Source: a virus
Reading direction: 5' to 3' (one strand)
Length of the DNA stretch: 40,321 nt
IMG/VR virus record: IMGVR_UViG_3300025728_000379
Span: 1 to 40,321 of that record
The notes under the pieces: model-generated
Seen by the model: only the letters and a program-made list of their open reading frames with translations
Databases searched by the model: none
Told to the model about the DNA's origin: nothing
In this document: positions 32,434-40,200 of the stretch, one piece after another
How the letters are laid out: every line of letters starts with the position of its first letter
Position numbering within the stretch: the first letter of the stretch is position 1
Position numbers and translations under genes: made by a program

Positions 32434-33158
32434 TACCTTGCAACCCCGTTAGCTTTCGTTGCTGGCTCTCCTGGGCGCTTTGCGTAGGGCAGGTTGATCA
32501 ACACACGGATTGCCATGGCGCCGACCTGGGCGGCCTCGCGGCGCACCTTTTCCAGTGAGCCGTTGTGATAGTGGTAATCGATCGCCGCCTGGGTCAGTTC
32601 GCCGGCTTCTTCGTTGAGAATGGCGGTTGCGTGAACGGTATCCGTCGGCCAGGTGGGGTGCTTGTTCTCGGCTGCGCTCAATTCTTCTCGGATCTGAGTA
32701 ATAGCAACGCTTCTCAGCACATCGCGGAAATACATGCCCCCTTCATAACGGGAGAATTTCGGAAAGGTATGACTTACGTTAAATAGAAGATCTTCCTTGA
32801 CCTGCTGACTGACGTTTTCACTAACGGTTGCAGCAAAGTCGATACCGATATAGGTGGTTAAGTCGTCTTGTTCGGCAGCTGACTTTTTTAATGCCTGATT
32901 CTGTTCAGCAATAAAAGCGCATGCTTTTTGCCATTCGCTCTCACCGTGATATTTCTCCAACCATAGCGGATCAATTGAATTGATGGTGTTGGTAAGGCTC
33001 AACCAAGCAGCTTTATATTCTTCATGCTGTGCAGTCTCATTAATAAAATTCGCCGCTGTGGTTAATTCATGTATTGAATCATTGCATGGCTCAATAGCAC
33101 GAACAAAACCGATTGCACGATTTACAGCGTTTATTGCGTCTTGTTTGTTAGTCATCAT
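32433..33158 (-). CDS. MazG-like protein with unknown N-terminal domain
   Basis: 241 aa. The C-terminal 70 residues (HPTWPTDTVHATAILNEEAGELTQAAIDYHYHNGSLEKVRREAAQVGAMA) show the EExxE-type metal motif of MazG-like NTP pyrophosphatases; these hydrolyse nucleotides or ppGpp-type alarmones. The N-terminal 170 residues are helical and unrecognised. Start set at ATG 33158 with AAGGTG upstream; the frame extends further but overlaps a small membrane gene. It is coupled to the zinc-finger gene. Confidence 0.75.
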   Translation of the reverse strand: MMTNKQDAINAVNRAIGFVRAIEPCNDSIHELTTAANFINETAQHEEYKAAWLSLTNTINSIDPLWLEKYHGESEWQKACAFIAEQNQALKKSAAEQDDLTTYIGIDFAATVSENVSQQVKEDLLFNVSHTFPKFSRYEGGMYFRDVLRSVAITQIREELSAAENKHPTWPTDTVHATAILNEEAGELTQAAIDYHYHNGSLEKVRREAAQVGAMAIRVLINLPYAKRPGEPATKANGVAR

Positions 33159-33174
33159 TTTCACCTTTACGTGA

Positions 33175-33318
33175 TTAATCGTAATTATGTTGTTCAGGTT
33201 GCAAACACTGCCGATTGAAGGCGCGGTAGAATTTGCAATAACGGTAGGCAACCCAGCCAACCAACCCAAACGCGACAACCGCCCAAACGGCGGCGAGAGT
33301 GAAGAAGAAAGCCATCAT
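33175..33318 (-). CDS. Small membrane protein, 47 aa
   Basis: A short gene in the apparent gap. Start MMAFFFTLAAVWAV at 33318 overlaps the upstream stop codon as ATGA, with GGAG eight bases before it. One membrane segment (about residues 3-24) is followed by a basic, aromatic tail (YRYCKFYRAFNRQ). No function assigned; a single-pass early phage protein. Confidence 0.75.
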   Translation of the reverse strand: MMAFFFTLAAVWAVVAFGLVGWVAYRYCKFYRAFNRQCLQPEQHNYD

Positions 33319-33512
33319 TGAGGTTTCTCCACTTTTGGTGCGTCGGTAGACCGGCGGATGTTTATCCAGTCCTTCAACGTGCTTAATACCTGGTCGCGGG
33401 TGAAGTTATCCGCAGCCAGTCGGTCAAGTTTGCTTTCCAACAACTCAAGCAGTTGTAGCCGCTCAGAGCGGCGGGCATTCATAAACGCTTTGTGCAATTC
33501 GTCGTCTTGCAT
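33315..33512 (-). CDS. Small helical early protein (DUF2732-like)
   Basis: 65 aa, start MQDDELHKAF with GGAGGGG just upstream. Almost all helix (RRSERLQLLELLESKLDRLAADNFTRDQVLSTLKDW). Resembles small P2-phage proteins of the DUF2732 type by pattern, not certain. It couples to the small membrane gene. Confidence 0.7.
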   Translation of the reverse strand: MQDDELHKAFMNARRSERLQLLELLESKLDRLAADNFTRDQVLSTLKDWINIRRSTDAPKVEKPQ

Positions 33513-33585
33513 AACCCCCTCCTGATTCAGGGTGTAAGAAACCCGCCACCATGAAGGCGGCATTATTTTTAATAACGCTGTTTAA

Positions 33586-33894
33586 TTAATCGCAGTCAGC
33601 AATATTTATTAGCGACGGGATATCACGATTTAGCTTTTGCAGAAGTTTTATCCCTCGAAATACGGCCCGCCTTTCTGCGTAACTCATTTCCTCGAACTTC
33701 ATTTCTATGTGTCTAGCCGTTAATTTTGTGCGGCTGTCAATATTGCCTAATGTGCAAATGGCTTTTTTTTCACTCGCCATCAGCTTGTTATAAAAACAGG
33801 CTGTGTGATTTTTGTTTTTAGCGCGCGCCAGCAATGACTTGGCATTATTGACGAAACACTCAACGGATTTTATTTGCTCAACTGTCATGCTCAT
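33586..33894 (-). CDS. Hypothetical early protein
   Basis: 102 aa, start MSMTVEQIKSVECF after GGAGG. Basic and helical; not recognised. AT-richer than its neighbours. The leader holds an 18-bp inverted repeat (33914-33982) that may control its expression. Confidence 0.7.
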   Translation of the reverse strand: MSMTVEQIKSVECFVNNAKSLLARAKNKNHTACFYNKLMASEKKAICTLGNIDSRTKLTARHIEMKFEEMSYAERRAVFRGIKLLQKLNRDIPSLINIADCD

Positions 33895-33913
33895 AAAAAC
33901 CTCCACACTGTTG

Positions 33914-33982
33914 CCTATTTGGGAGCGCACCACGTGACGCCAATCACCCACCGTTAAAGGTTAAGGTACGCTCCCAGATAGG
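33914..33982 (-). repeat. 18-bp inverted repeat in leader
   Basis: Arms 33914-33931 and 33965-33982 match at 16 of 18 positions (CCTATTTGGGAGCGCACC against CCTATCTGGGAGCGTACC) around 33 bases. As minus-strand RNA this folds into a stem with one mismatch and one wobble pair. It lies between two genes that are otherwise in a tight operon, just before the ribosome site of 33586-33894. Confidence 0.85.
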
Positions 33983-33997
33983 GCCGGGCGTACCCGG

Positions 33998-34261
33998 CTA
34001 AGCTGAAATTTCAGGTTGCGGAATATCGCCATTGTTGCAGCGCATGATCAAACGATCGATAACGGCGGCGGCCGGGCCATCTCCTGCAGCCTCTGCTGTA
34101 CTCAGCAGGCCGGTCAGGCCGATGCACAGGCGGAAGGCGTAATCGTTCATCGATACCTGGCGAACCTCTGGCGCCACAGCGGAAGCTCTGTGCAGATTGG
34201 TCGCTTTGGTGTGGTACTGCAGCAGCAGCATGTCAATCAGGATGCGGTAAGGCTGTTTCAT
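33998..34261 (-). CDS. Hypothetical early protein
   Basis: 87 aa, start MKQPYRILIDMLLLQYHT in ATGA overlap with the gene upstream. Helical with two hydrophobic patches; no family recognised. Part of the cox-to-A operon. Confidence 0.72.
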   Translation of the reverse strand: MKQPYRILIDMLLLQYHTKATNLHRASAVAPEVRQVSMNDYAFRLCIGLTGLLSTAEAAGDGPAAAVIDRLIMRCNNGDIPQPEISA

Positions 34262-34506
34262 GCTGGTGTGTCCTCTGAAAATGGCGCCGGCTTTTTGCCG
34301 TAGCACTGCCAATACTTCGCGGCGTTCTCGATAACGATGCTGGCGGCGGGCTGGCCCGCATAGCGCGCGGTGTCTGCGATACGTCCGAGATTGATCACTG
34401 CATTCGCCGATTCGCCGACAGCGCGCTCTGGTTTCATGTACTGCATGCGCTTATCGTATTGAGCGATCACGGCGTTTGCTGCAGCGTAGAATGGGTTGCC
34501 GCTCAT
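34258..34506 (-). CDS. Hypothetical early protein
   Basis: 82 aa (MSGNPFYAAANAVIAQYDKR...). Ala-rich and helical, no family recognised. Its ATG overlaps the previous stop and its stop overlaps the next start, both as ATGA, which supports it being translated. Confidence 0.75.
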   Translation of the reverse strand: MSGNPFYAAANAVIAQYDKRMQYMKPERAVGESANAVINLGRIADTARYAGQPAASIVIENAAKYWQCYGKKPAPFSEDTPA

Positions 34507-34715
34507 GCTGGCTTCTTCCTGTTGATCATCTTGTCCACTGTGCGCATGGCTTCAGCCAGCGCGAAATCACGACCGAAGTAATCTCCGTTGCTCATCAGCT
34601 GATAGGCCGTGCGGCTCGTTTCGCTATGGCGCGGGCACTTCTGAATAGTGAACCCGCGATAGACGAAGGTGTGCTTTGAAAGTTGGATTAGGGCGCGCGG
34701 CTTGATCTCTTTCAT
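34503..34715 (-). CDS. Hypothetical early protein
   Basis: 70 aa, start MKEIKPRALIQ after AAGGAG. Contains FVYRGFTIQKCPRHSETSRTAYQL and a helical end, a compact beta-then-helix pattern. Not recognised. First gene after cox in the early operon. Confidence 0.72.
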   Translation of the reverse strand: MKEIKPRALIQLSKHTFVYRGFTIQKCPRHSETSRTAYQLMSNGDYFGRDFALAEAMRTVDKMINRKKPA

Positions 34716-34726
34716 CGGCAATCTCC

Positions 34727-34996
34727 TTACGCCCCCATGTGCGCGACAAACTTCTCTGCGTGGCGCTTTGCGTTCAGATAGATGGCGTAAAGATTTACCC
34801 GGCGCTTGGCACCTGGACGAGCTTGCAAAATCGGTAGGGCGCCGGTGTCTGCCTGAGTACGGATGGTCTGCGGGTTTTTACCGATGCGGCGTGCATAGTC
34901 GGAGATTGACTCCTCCAACAGATCACCAAATGGATAATCAGCAGGAAGCTGATTTTCCCTCACCCCAATCACCTTTTTTTGTCGGTTTTTGTTCAT
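34727..34996 (-). CDS. cox: Cox-like repressor/excisionase
   Basis: 89 aa (P2 Cox is 91 aa). ISDYARRIGKNPQTIRTQADTGALPILQARPGAKRR fits the P2 Cox/Fels-2-type helix-turn-helix DNA-binding proteins. It should repress the C promoter and act as directionality factor for excision by Int. ATG 34996 follows AGAGG; an upstream in-frame ATG is less likely. First gene transcribed from the early promoter. Confidence 0.85.
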   Translation of the reverse strand: MNKNRQKKVIGVRENQLPADYPFGDLLEESISDYARRIGKNPQTIRTQADTGALPILQARPGAKRRVNLYAIYLNAKRHAEKFVAHMGA

Positions 34997-35028
34997 AGTG
35001 ATAACCTCTAGGATCACGCAGATTTAAG

Positions 35029-35056
35029 TTATTAAGGGTTCATATTTATGAACCAA
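35029..35056 (-). promoter_or_regulatory. Candidate early promoter Pe (minus strand)
   Basis: TTGGTT (35051-35056) and TAATAA (35029-35034) separated by 16 bases, reading toward cox. The spacer holds the C operator at 35037-35054, so bound repressor would block the promoter. Confidence 0.65.
35037..35054. promoter_or_regulatory. C repressor operator O1
   Basis: GGTTCATATTTATGAACC: perfect dyad GGTTCAT-N4-ATGAACC inside Pe. Confidence 0.85.
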
Positions 35057-35065
35057 GGTGACTTT

Positions 35066-35083
35066 AGTTCATAGGAATGAACC
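35066..35083. promoter_or_regulatory. C repressor operator O2, overlapping the C ribosome site
   Basis: AGTTCATAGGAATGAACC: same GTTCAT-N4-ATGAAC dyad, centre 29 bases from O1. It includes AGGA, the ribosome site of C, and ends at the base before the ATG. A degenerate third copy (GTTCATAGTGATAACC) covers the cox start at 34991-35006. Confidence 0.82.
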
Positions 35084-35383
35084 ATGTCAAGTACTCTAGG
35101 CGACAAAGTGAAGGCGATCCGTAAGAGCGAAGGGGTCAGTCAGAGCGAATTTTGCGAAATAACAGGCATTTCAATCAGCACAGTGAAGAAGTATGAAACC
35201 GGTTTAATAGAGCCCGGCGGCACGACGCTAATGAAGATCACAAGCAGTGTGCGTTTCAAAAAATACACAATGTGGCTAATGACAGGGGATGTTGCGCCGG
35301 AAATTGGGCAGATTTCACCTGCTCTCTCCCCTGATGGGCACGACAGCACATCCAACCGCCAAAAAGGCCTGAAGACTGGCTAA
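35084..35383 (+). CDS. C: Immunity repressor C
   Basis: 99 aa, same length as P2 C. N-terminal helix-turn-helix about residues 18-38 (VSQSEFCEITGISISTVKKYETG); KKYTMWLMTGDVAPEIGQISPAL closely follows the P2 C pattern (KYTLWFMTNQIAPESGQIAPAL). It keeps the lytic operon off and gives immunity. It lies divergent from cox, before int. Operators O1 and O2 lie upstream. Confidence 0.95.
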   Translation: MSSTLGDKVKAIRKSEGVSQSEFCEITGISISTVKKYETGLIEPGGTTLMKITSSVRFKKYTMWLMTGDVAPEIGQISPALSPDGHDSTSNRQKGLKTG

Positions 35384-35447
35384 TTATCTGGCGCATATGG
35401 AAATCTTGGGGTAAAGGCGGGATCTGTTCAGAAAGGAGCCTTTGGGG

Positions 35448-36428
35448 ATGAGTATTAAATCTCTTGGCGCAGAAGGTTACATGGTGGATGTGCGCCCGCA
35501 GGGTCGAACGGGTAAGCGTGTCCGCAAAAAATTTAAAACCAAATCGGAAGCCCAGCAATTTGAGCGCTGGATCATCGCGACGCAGAACAATAAAGACTGG
35601 GTCGATAAACCAGCCGATCAACGCCCGCTAACCGACCTTATCGATCTCTGGTGGAACCACCACGGCCAGCATTTGAAAGACGGGGTGAAGAGGGCGCAAA
35701 AGTTGCGTGTCATGGCCGAAAAAATGGGGCATCCCAAAGCCAGCCAGATCACCAGAACCTTTTTTTCCGACTACAGGGCACTGCGGTTTGCAGAAGGCAG
35801 AAAGGCTAAGACGGTAAACCTTGATCAGGAAATGCTGGGCGGCGTGTTCTCCGTTCTCATCGATCTGGGGCATTACCACAGTGAACACCCGCTCAAGGCC
35901 ATGAAGAAAATGAAGTTGCCGGCGCAGGAAATGGGCTTTCTCACCCAGGCAGAGATCGCGGCGCTGCAAGAACGTCTCGACGGCGATCACCTGAAGGCTG
36001 TTCGCCTTTGCCTGGCTACGGGGGCGCGTTGGGGTGAAGTGGCGAAACTGCGAAAGGAAGAGGTGATCGGCAACAAGGTCACCTATCTGAACACCAAGAA
36101 CAATAAGAACCGAACGGTGCCGATCTCGCCTGAACTCTGTAAAGAGATCACCAGCAGCGTGAAGTCGGGGCCGTTGTTCACGGATCTGAATTATCCCTAT
36201 GTCCGGCTGTGCGTGAAGGAAGTCGCTCCCGGTCTGCCTGCGGGGCAAGCGGTGCATGTGCTGCGGCATACTTTCGCCAGTCATTTTATGATGAATGGCG
36301 GCAACATTCTGGCACTGCAGCGAATTTTAGGACACTCAAGCATTTTACAAACAATGGTTTATGCGCACTTTGCGCCGGACTACCTGGAAGATGCTGTCAG
36401 GTTTAATCCTTTAGCCAGCGTGGTTTAG
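35448..36428 (+). CDS. int: P2-type tyrosine integrase
   Basis: 326 aa (P2 Int is 337 aa). Catalytic residues: Arg194 (ATGARWGE), His270 and Arg273 (HVLRHTF), His296 (LGHSS) and nucleophile Tyr305 (MVYAHF). N-terminal Arm-binding and SAM-like core domains before. It recombines attP with the ptsG-terminator attB, and excises with Cox. ATG 35448 follows AAGGAG; a TTG lies two codons upstream. Its gene is followed by one cargo gene, then attR. Confidence 0.96.
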   Translation: MSIKSLGAEGYMVDVRPQGRTGKRVRKKFKTKSEAQQFERWIIATQNNKDWVDKPADQRPLTDLIDLWWNHHGQHLKDGVKRAQKLRVMAEKMGHPKASQITRTFFSDYRALRFAEGRKAKTVNLDQEMLGGVFSVLIDLGHYHSEHPLKAMKKMKLPAQEMGFLTQAEIAALQERLDGDHLKAVRLCLATGARWGEVAKLRKEEVIGNKVTYLNTKNNKNRTVPISPELCKEITSSVKSGPLFTDLNYPYVRLCVKEVAPGLPAGQAVHVLRHTFASHFMMNGGNILALQRILGHSSILQTMVYAHFAPDYLEDAVRFNPLASVV

Positions 36429-36591
36429 ACATGTCGTCTTCGGTCAACCAAACGCGGCCACGAAGTTGGGATATTTCCTCGCGTGTCGCGGGAATGAATG
36501 TTACGCGCCATGCACCGCCACGAAGTACACAAAAAGCGCCAGTAATCATACGGTAAGCAATTTTTAATCTCACATAAAAAGGAGTTTTCAT
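36403..36591 (-). CDS. Possible small protein opposite int
   Basis: 62 aa if started at MKTPFYVRLKIAYRM. The sequence (MITGAFCVLRGGAWRVTFIPATREEISQLRGRVWLTEDD) looks protein-like, with an amphipathic N-terminus and acidic end. It overlaps the int end by 26 bases on the other strand, and the ribosome site is poor. Could be a real phage gene or a remnant. Confidence 0.4.
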   Translation of the reverse strand: MKTPFYVRLKIAYRMITGAFCVLRGGAWRVTFIPATREEISQLRGRVWLTEDDMSKPRWLKD

Positions 36592-36940
36592 GCCGGAAAT
36601 AAATAATCTCATACAAGTCCCGTTTCGCGTTGATGGCTGGAATTCAACCCCATTGCTGAAAGAGCTTAACGAGGCGGGTTTTGAAACGCAATTAACTCTG
36701 CGTCAATTCCATGTAGGCGGTGCTGATTTCTTTGACCTCGCCCTAGCAGTTACTCCGCATGCAATTACTGCATTAGCAAATATTTTTATTGCATTCGTAA
36801 AAAGAGGGAAGAAAGTCAGGATCAATTTTGAAGATGGTCAACTGACCAACCTTGAGGCTGATAACTATAGCGTTGGCGATGTCATCAAGTTACTAGACGC
36901 AGCGAGGTCAATAAAGCGCGTGGACATCTCAAACGACTGA
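36590..36940 (+). CDS. Putative EACC1-like conflict-associated protein
   Basis: 116 aa with an ideal AAAAAGGAG ribosome site. N-terminal beta strand (IQVPFRVDGW), a helix (TPLLKELNEAG), a long hydrophobic helix (ITALANIFIAFVKRGKK), then VRINFEDGQLTNLEA and a helix (VGDVIKLLDAARSI). This order resembles the effector-associated constant component EACC1 family described in bacterial conflict systems; this is pattern recognition, not a search. There are no partner genes. It sits between int and attR, a usual site for phage cargo, in an AT-rich patch. Confidence 0.6.
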   Translation: MPEINNLIQVPFRVDGWNSTPLLKELNEAGFETQLTLRQFHVGGADFFDLALAVTPHAITALANIFIAFVKRGKKVRINFEDGQLTNLEADNYSVGDVIKLLDAARSIKRVDISND

Positions 36941-36986
36941 TCCACAAATTGCCCAAAACGGCCACGCTATACCAATTTTTAGCACG

Positions 36987-37025
36987 CAGTTACAGGTATC
37001 TAAATCACTGATAATCCTGTAACTG
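36987..37025 (+). terminator. Inverted repeat near attR (terminator or Int arm site)
   Basis: CAGTTACAGG and CCTGTAACTG form a perfect 10-bp inverted repeat with 19 bases between, followed by ATTGTTTTT. It could end the gene at 36590-36940; it is also close enough to attR to be an Int arm-binding pair. Confidence 0.6.
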
Positions 37026-37051
37026 ATTGTTTTTCCTAACCTCGAAATGGC

Positions 37052-37078
37052 GGCGAAAGCCTCCCTTTTTTGTTGTTT
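37052..37078. repeat. attR core (27-bp direct repeat, right copy)
   Basis: Identical to 1459-1485. Here the preceding bases (AATGGC) do not complete the ptsG stem: the C/T mismatch weakens the hairpin, so this copy is not a good terminator. Confidence 0.93.
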
Positions 37079-37279
37079 GAAAACGGGTGAGATAACGGTG
37101 GTTATCATCGGCGATTTTTTGAATAAACGAACTTCGGTATATTATTCATTTTGCAATGATTGGTTAATTCTTAAAATGCAGCGGTCAGGGCAAGCTGCAC
37201 TAACTATTTGGCGGCTTGTGCTAGGCTTGGAGTTCGGTACTGCATCTGAAATGAACCTATCACTATAAGGTAAATAGTT
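37079..37279 (+). other. Host intergenic region upstream of slaA
   Basis: About 200 bases of AT-rich host sequence that originally followed the ptsG terminator. The only clear element is the ribosome site before slaA (AAGGTAAAT). No confident promoter can be fixed; TATATTATTCATTTTG near 37138 is a candidate -10 region. Confidence 0.5.
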
Positions 37280-40200
37280 ATGGCATCGTTGAAATATCAA
37301 AAAGAAGCCGCTGCACTGTTATATGCCGTTCTTGGTGTAAAAGCCGATATGATAACGTTCGACACCATCGGGAACAGCTTTGAGAAAGGGTTCCTCACGA
37401 AAGTGGATTACGTCACGTCTCTTTTAAATTCTGACGCCGGGCAAAGTATTTATGCGGGAAAAAGTGATGCCGACATCGTACGGGTGATCTCGAATAAGAT
37501 TTATGGGCCGGAATGGGATGACGATTTAACCTGGCAACTGGAAAGTAAGGGTCTGGCTGGGACCCTGGTGAGTGCTGTCGATACCCTGGTTAACTATCGT
37601 GGCGATGATGATTCTTATCCAGTAATGGTTGCGTCACAGAAAGCTTTTGAAGTGCAATTAAACAACATTATGTACCCCTCTTACGCGGCGGCAGGCAGCG
37701 TGGACGGCGTTTCTAACGTTCTGTCGCTCTACTACCTGGCCGGCATCGATCCTGTGACGTCGACGGTGAATAAACTGGGTGCCTATATCGACACCGATCA
37801 GCGCGCCTTTGTCGAGGTGGCTTCACAATTCGTGAAAGACAGGTCCAAGCTGCAAACGCTCTCCAACGGCGATTTTGCCAAGTTGCTGTTCAAGCAGGGC
37901 TATGAGCGAGAGCCTACCGATACGGAGCTGAATGCGGCTGTTGCATTCCTCAACGATGGCGGAGATCGAGGACAGCTGATGGTGAACGTCATCACGGGTT
38001 TGCGCGGCACGGTTGGGGCGGATGATACGGCGGCGCAGCAATATTTCTTGCATGACACCGCGCCGCACGCTCCGGGGATGAAGGCTGAACTTGCCCTCCA
38101 GGAGCAGGTCGCTTCACTGTTCCTGGCGATACCGCAGCGCAATATCGATGCGCTGGGGCTGGATGACTGGAGCAGCTATTTGGGGAAACACGGCAAATCG
38201 TTGGATACCCTGACGGCCAAACTGATGGCGTCCGTTGAGTTTCAAAAGAAGGGCGCCCAGCTAAGCGGCAATGATTTTATCCAGCATGTTTATGCTGCGG
38301 TGCATGGCGTAAAGGCGACTGACGAGCAGTTAGCTTTGTATGGTAGCCTGAACGGCGATAAAGCTCTGATTACCACGACAATCATCAACGAGCTGCGCGG
38401 CTCTGCCCTAACGAGCGGTCAGGAATTCGAACAGCATCGAGCGTTTGAACAGGCTATCGGTGTCAGCCTGGGGTATAAACCCGTGGCCATGCTATCAACC
38501 GATAAAAACAATAATATTATCGGTCAAGAGAATACCGGCAGCAGCCATATATTGAGCAGGGCGGAAATTGCCGTATTGGAAAGTATCACAATAAATGTTT
38601 TAACAGCAGTGGTTGATCTAAGCTATGCCGGGCACCTGAATAATATAACAATTACTGGTGACTCGACTGATAGCACAATAACACTTTCAAGCAGTAACGA
38701 TCATCGCGGGATAGATGTTTATCTCAATGCACGGGATATAACGTTAAATACGGGGGCCGGCGACGATACTTTGAAATTGGGATACGGTGCAGATGTCGGA
38801 TATCCTGAGCTGGGTTTTTTCGCCACTGATTCGCATTTTAACCTGGGGGCCGGCAACGATGTATTGTATTGGGCTGCGTTGTCTGGAAATAGCCTGAAAC
38901 TTTCCCCCTATGTAACCGCAGACGGCGGAGAGGGCATCGATACCATCTCCGCGAACTATTTTACTAAATATTTATCCTCACGAAATTATAATGGAACCCT
39001 GGAAACGAAAATTATCACTAGCACCGACTCGTTCAAAAGCTTTGAAAAGATTGAAGTCGGGGGTTTTATCGGCGGCGCTGTGACAATTCTAAATAACGTA
39101 GAGGTTAAGGTCAGCGATGGTTATGAGTTCGACTACGGTTTACTGACCGGTAAGGCAACTGCGAACGGAATTGGCGATCCGGGTACGGTGATTAACGTGT
39201 CTCCAACCTCTTTAGGTCAGTTGGGATTCGTTTTATCGATGAGGGCTCGTGACGTGAGCGTGATTAACGTTGAGGGAGGGGATGTCGCACAGCTCCAGGT
39301 GAAAGGGAATGCCGGGGCGGAAAGTGCATTAAGTTTCACCTTCCTGAAAGATGCCACCAATAAGTTTGATATCAACTTCGATTATGCGCTGACGGGCGAA
39401 AGTTTGAAGTATACGGGGGTGAACGCCGGCACAGTCAAAGTCATCAGCAGCAGCTCTGCTGGGGGGACGGCGCTGACGGATATCAACATTCTCTCTAATG
39501 GCCGCAATGACGATCACCACGATTATCTCAACACTCTCAACCTCGGAGGCGTCAACACCGACGTGACCACGCTGAGCATTTCGGGGAAAAATCAGCTGAA
39601 GCTGAATCTGGAGGCCGGTTATTCGCACGTGAGAACTATCGACGCCGCCGCCAACACACGCGGTGTTGATATCACCGCCAACGTCAGCGGCAGCGGCGAC
39701 GGCGTGGTGTTGAATTTCCTCAAGCTGTTCCCGGCCAGCGGCAACAGCGGCCAGGCGATAATCGACCTGTTTGGTTTCAAGGGCGATGATGTGAATATCG
39801 TGGGCACCGAGCAGGCCGATAAGCTCAGCGTCTCGGGCAATTCACAGGTGACGGGCGGCGCGGGCGCGGATGTTTTCACCTTGCTGAGCAGCACGCCGAG
39901 CGCCGGGGTGACCGTCAGGGATTTCAGCCTGCACCAGGACAAGCTGGTCGACGTTAAATCCGGGCTGGCGTTATCCGATAACGCCGGCGGCACCCGGGTG
40001 GCGGACTATGGCGACAGGTCTGACGCGGCTATCCAGGGGGCGCTGGACGGGTTCATCAGCGGTGGTTCGCTTACCTCGACGGTCAACTTCCTTAAAACCC
40101 TGCTCGGCATTCAGGACAAGGCGCTGGCGCAGGTTGGCGTAGTGGGCACCAGCGCGGGCAGCTATCTGATTATCGATCAGAATAAAGACGGCGCGCTGGA

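Larger units (their letters stand above)
1459..37078. mobile_element. P2-like prophage, apparently complete (about 35.6 kb)
   Basis: The element is bounded by a perfect 27-bp direct repeat. It contains recognisable homologues of P2 ogr, D, FI, FII, E/E', T, U, I, J, W, V, S, R, lysC, lysB, K, Y, X, L, M, N, O, P, Q, A, cox, C and int, plus an H-type fibre gene and a cos-like site. No structural gene is visibly interrupted. Canonical P2 order is kept in reverse orientation (int near attR), except that the FI to U block is inverted. Accessory genes lie at the fibre locus, between cos and A, within the early operon, and between int and attR. Whether it can be induced cannot be read from sequence. 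Confidence 0.96.

Noticed and set aside
37047-37268. Open frame of 73 codons across attR
   Set aside because: It spans the phage/host junction and terminator sequence, lacks a ribosome site and looks non-coding.
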